Of a DNA stretch of 64,000 nt, positions 63,991 to 64,000 are shown one piece after another. The notes below the pieces were generated by a model that was given only the letters and a program-made list of their open reading frames with translations, was not told the origin of the DNA and made no database searches. Location of the stretch: contig NC_092670.1 of the NCBI RefSeq assembly GCF_964355755.1, positions 14,941,201-15,005,200 of the forward strand. The letters are read 5' to 3'. A program made the position numbers and the translations under genes. Numbering within the stretch: position 1 is the first letter of the stretch; each line of letters opens with the position of its first letter. This DNA is from Antedon mediterranea (taxonomy: Eukaryota > Echinodermata > Crinoidea > Comatulida > Antedonidae).

Positions 63991-64000
63991 TCACTGCCCA

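Larger units (their letters stand above)
61095..64000. other. Upstream region of CATIP to window edge
   Basis: 61095-61260 is less AT-rich and is the likely 5' leader/promoter of CATIP. Beyond it lie a family-D terminus (61288), a truncated family-C element, the 783-bp long-terminus element and the GGCCTA block. No further gene was recognised. Confidence 0.6.

Overview
The window is AT-rich animal genomic DNA. It has spliced genes with GT-AG introns, long introns, satellite arrays and many short palindromic transposable elements. The dense TAGGCCTA/CTAGCTAG sequence and the gene set (AKAP9, SNF8, TEX12 and CATIP homologues) suggest an invertebrate deuterostome, most likely an echinoderm. That placement is an inference; no species-specific marker was seen.

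Four genes can be reconstructed. (1) 1-25168, minus strand: the 5' part of a giant coiled-coil centrosome/Golgi scaffold of the AKAP9 (AKAP450)/pericentrin family. Twelve coding exons, one of 4.1 kb, give about 2115 residues before the gene runs off the left edge. (2) 35395-37558, plus: a complete six-exon SNF8 (VPS22/EAP30), an ESCRT-II subunit of 251 residues. (3) 38424-39905, minus: a four-exon gene of 187 residues whose C-terminal half matches the meiotic synaptonemal-complex protein TEX12. (4) 43622-61094, minus: a complete ten-exon CATIP-like gene (394 residues), a cilium/actin protein with a C-terminal RIIa-like docking fold.

Between the divergent AKAP9-like and SNF8 genes (25.2-35.4 kb) lie two arrays of one ~97-bp satellite in opposite orientation (26.7-28.4 and 30.7-34.1 kb). 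A second satellite of ~190 bp sits between them, and a very dense GGCCTA/CTAG block lies next to the AKAP9-like 5' end. Introns and spacers carry fragments of non-LTR reverse transcriptases, at least four families of short inverted-repeat elements, tRNA-like sequences, a Penelope/retrozyme-like repeat with a hammerhead-type core, and a 783-bp element with long inverted termini and a perfect 9-bp target duplication near the right end. A coding-looking block with broken frames sits in the largest CATIP intron (51.5-52.0 kb).

The genes do not form an operon and share no pathway. Three relate loosely to centrosome, cilium or germ-line biology; SNF8 is a housekeeping endosomal gene. Exon boundaries were set by hand from splice signals, reading-frame phase and remembered family sequences, so individual junctions could be off, especially in the AKAP9-like gene where small exons may be missing.
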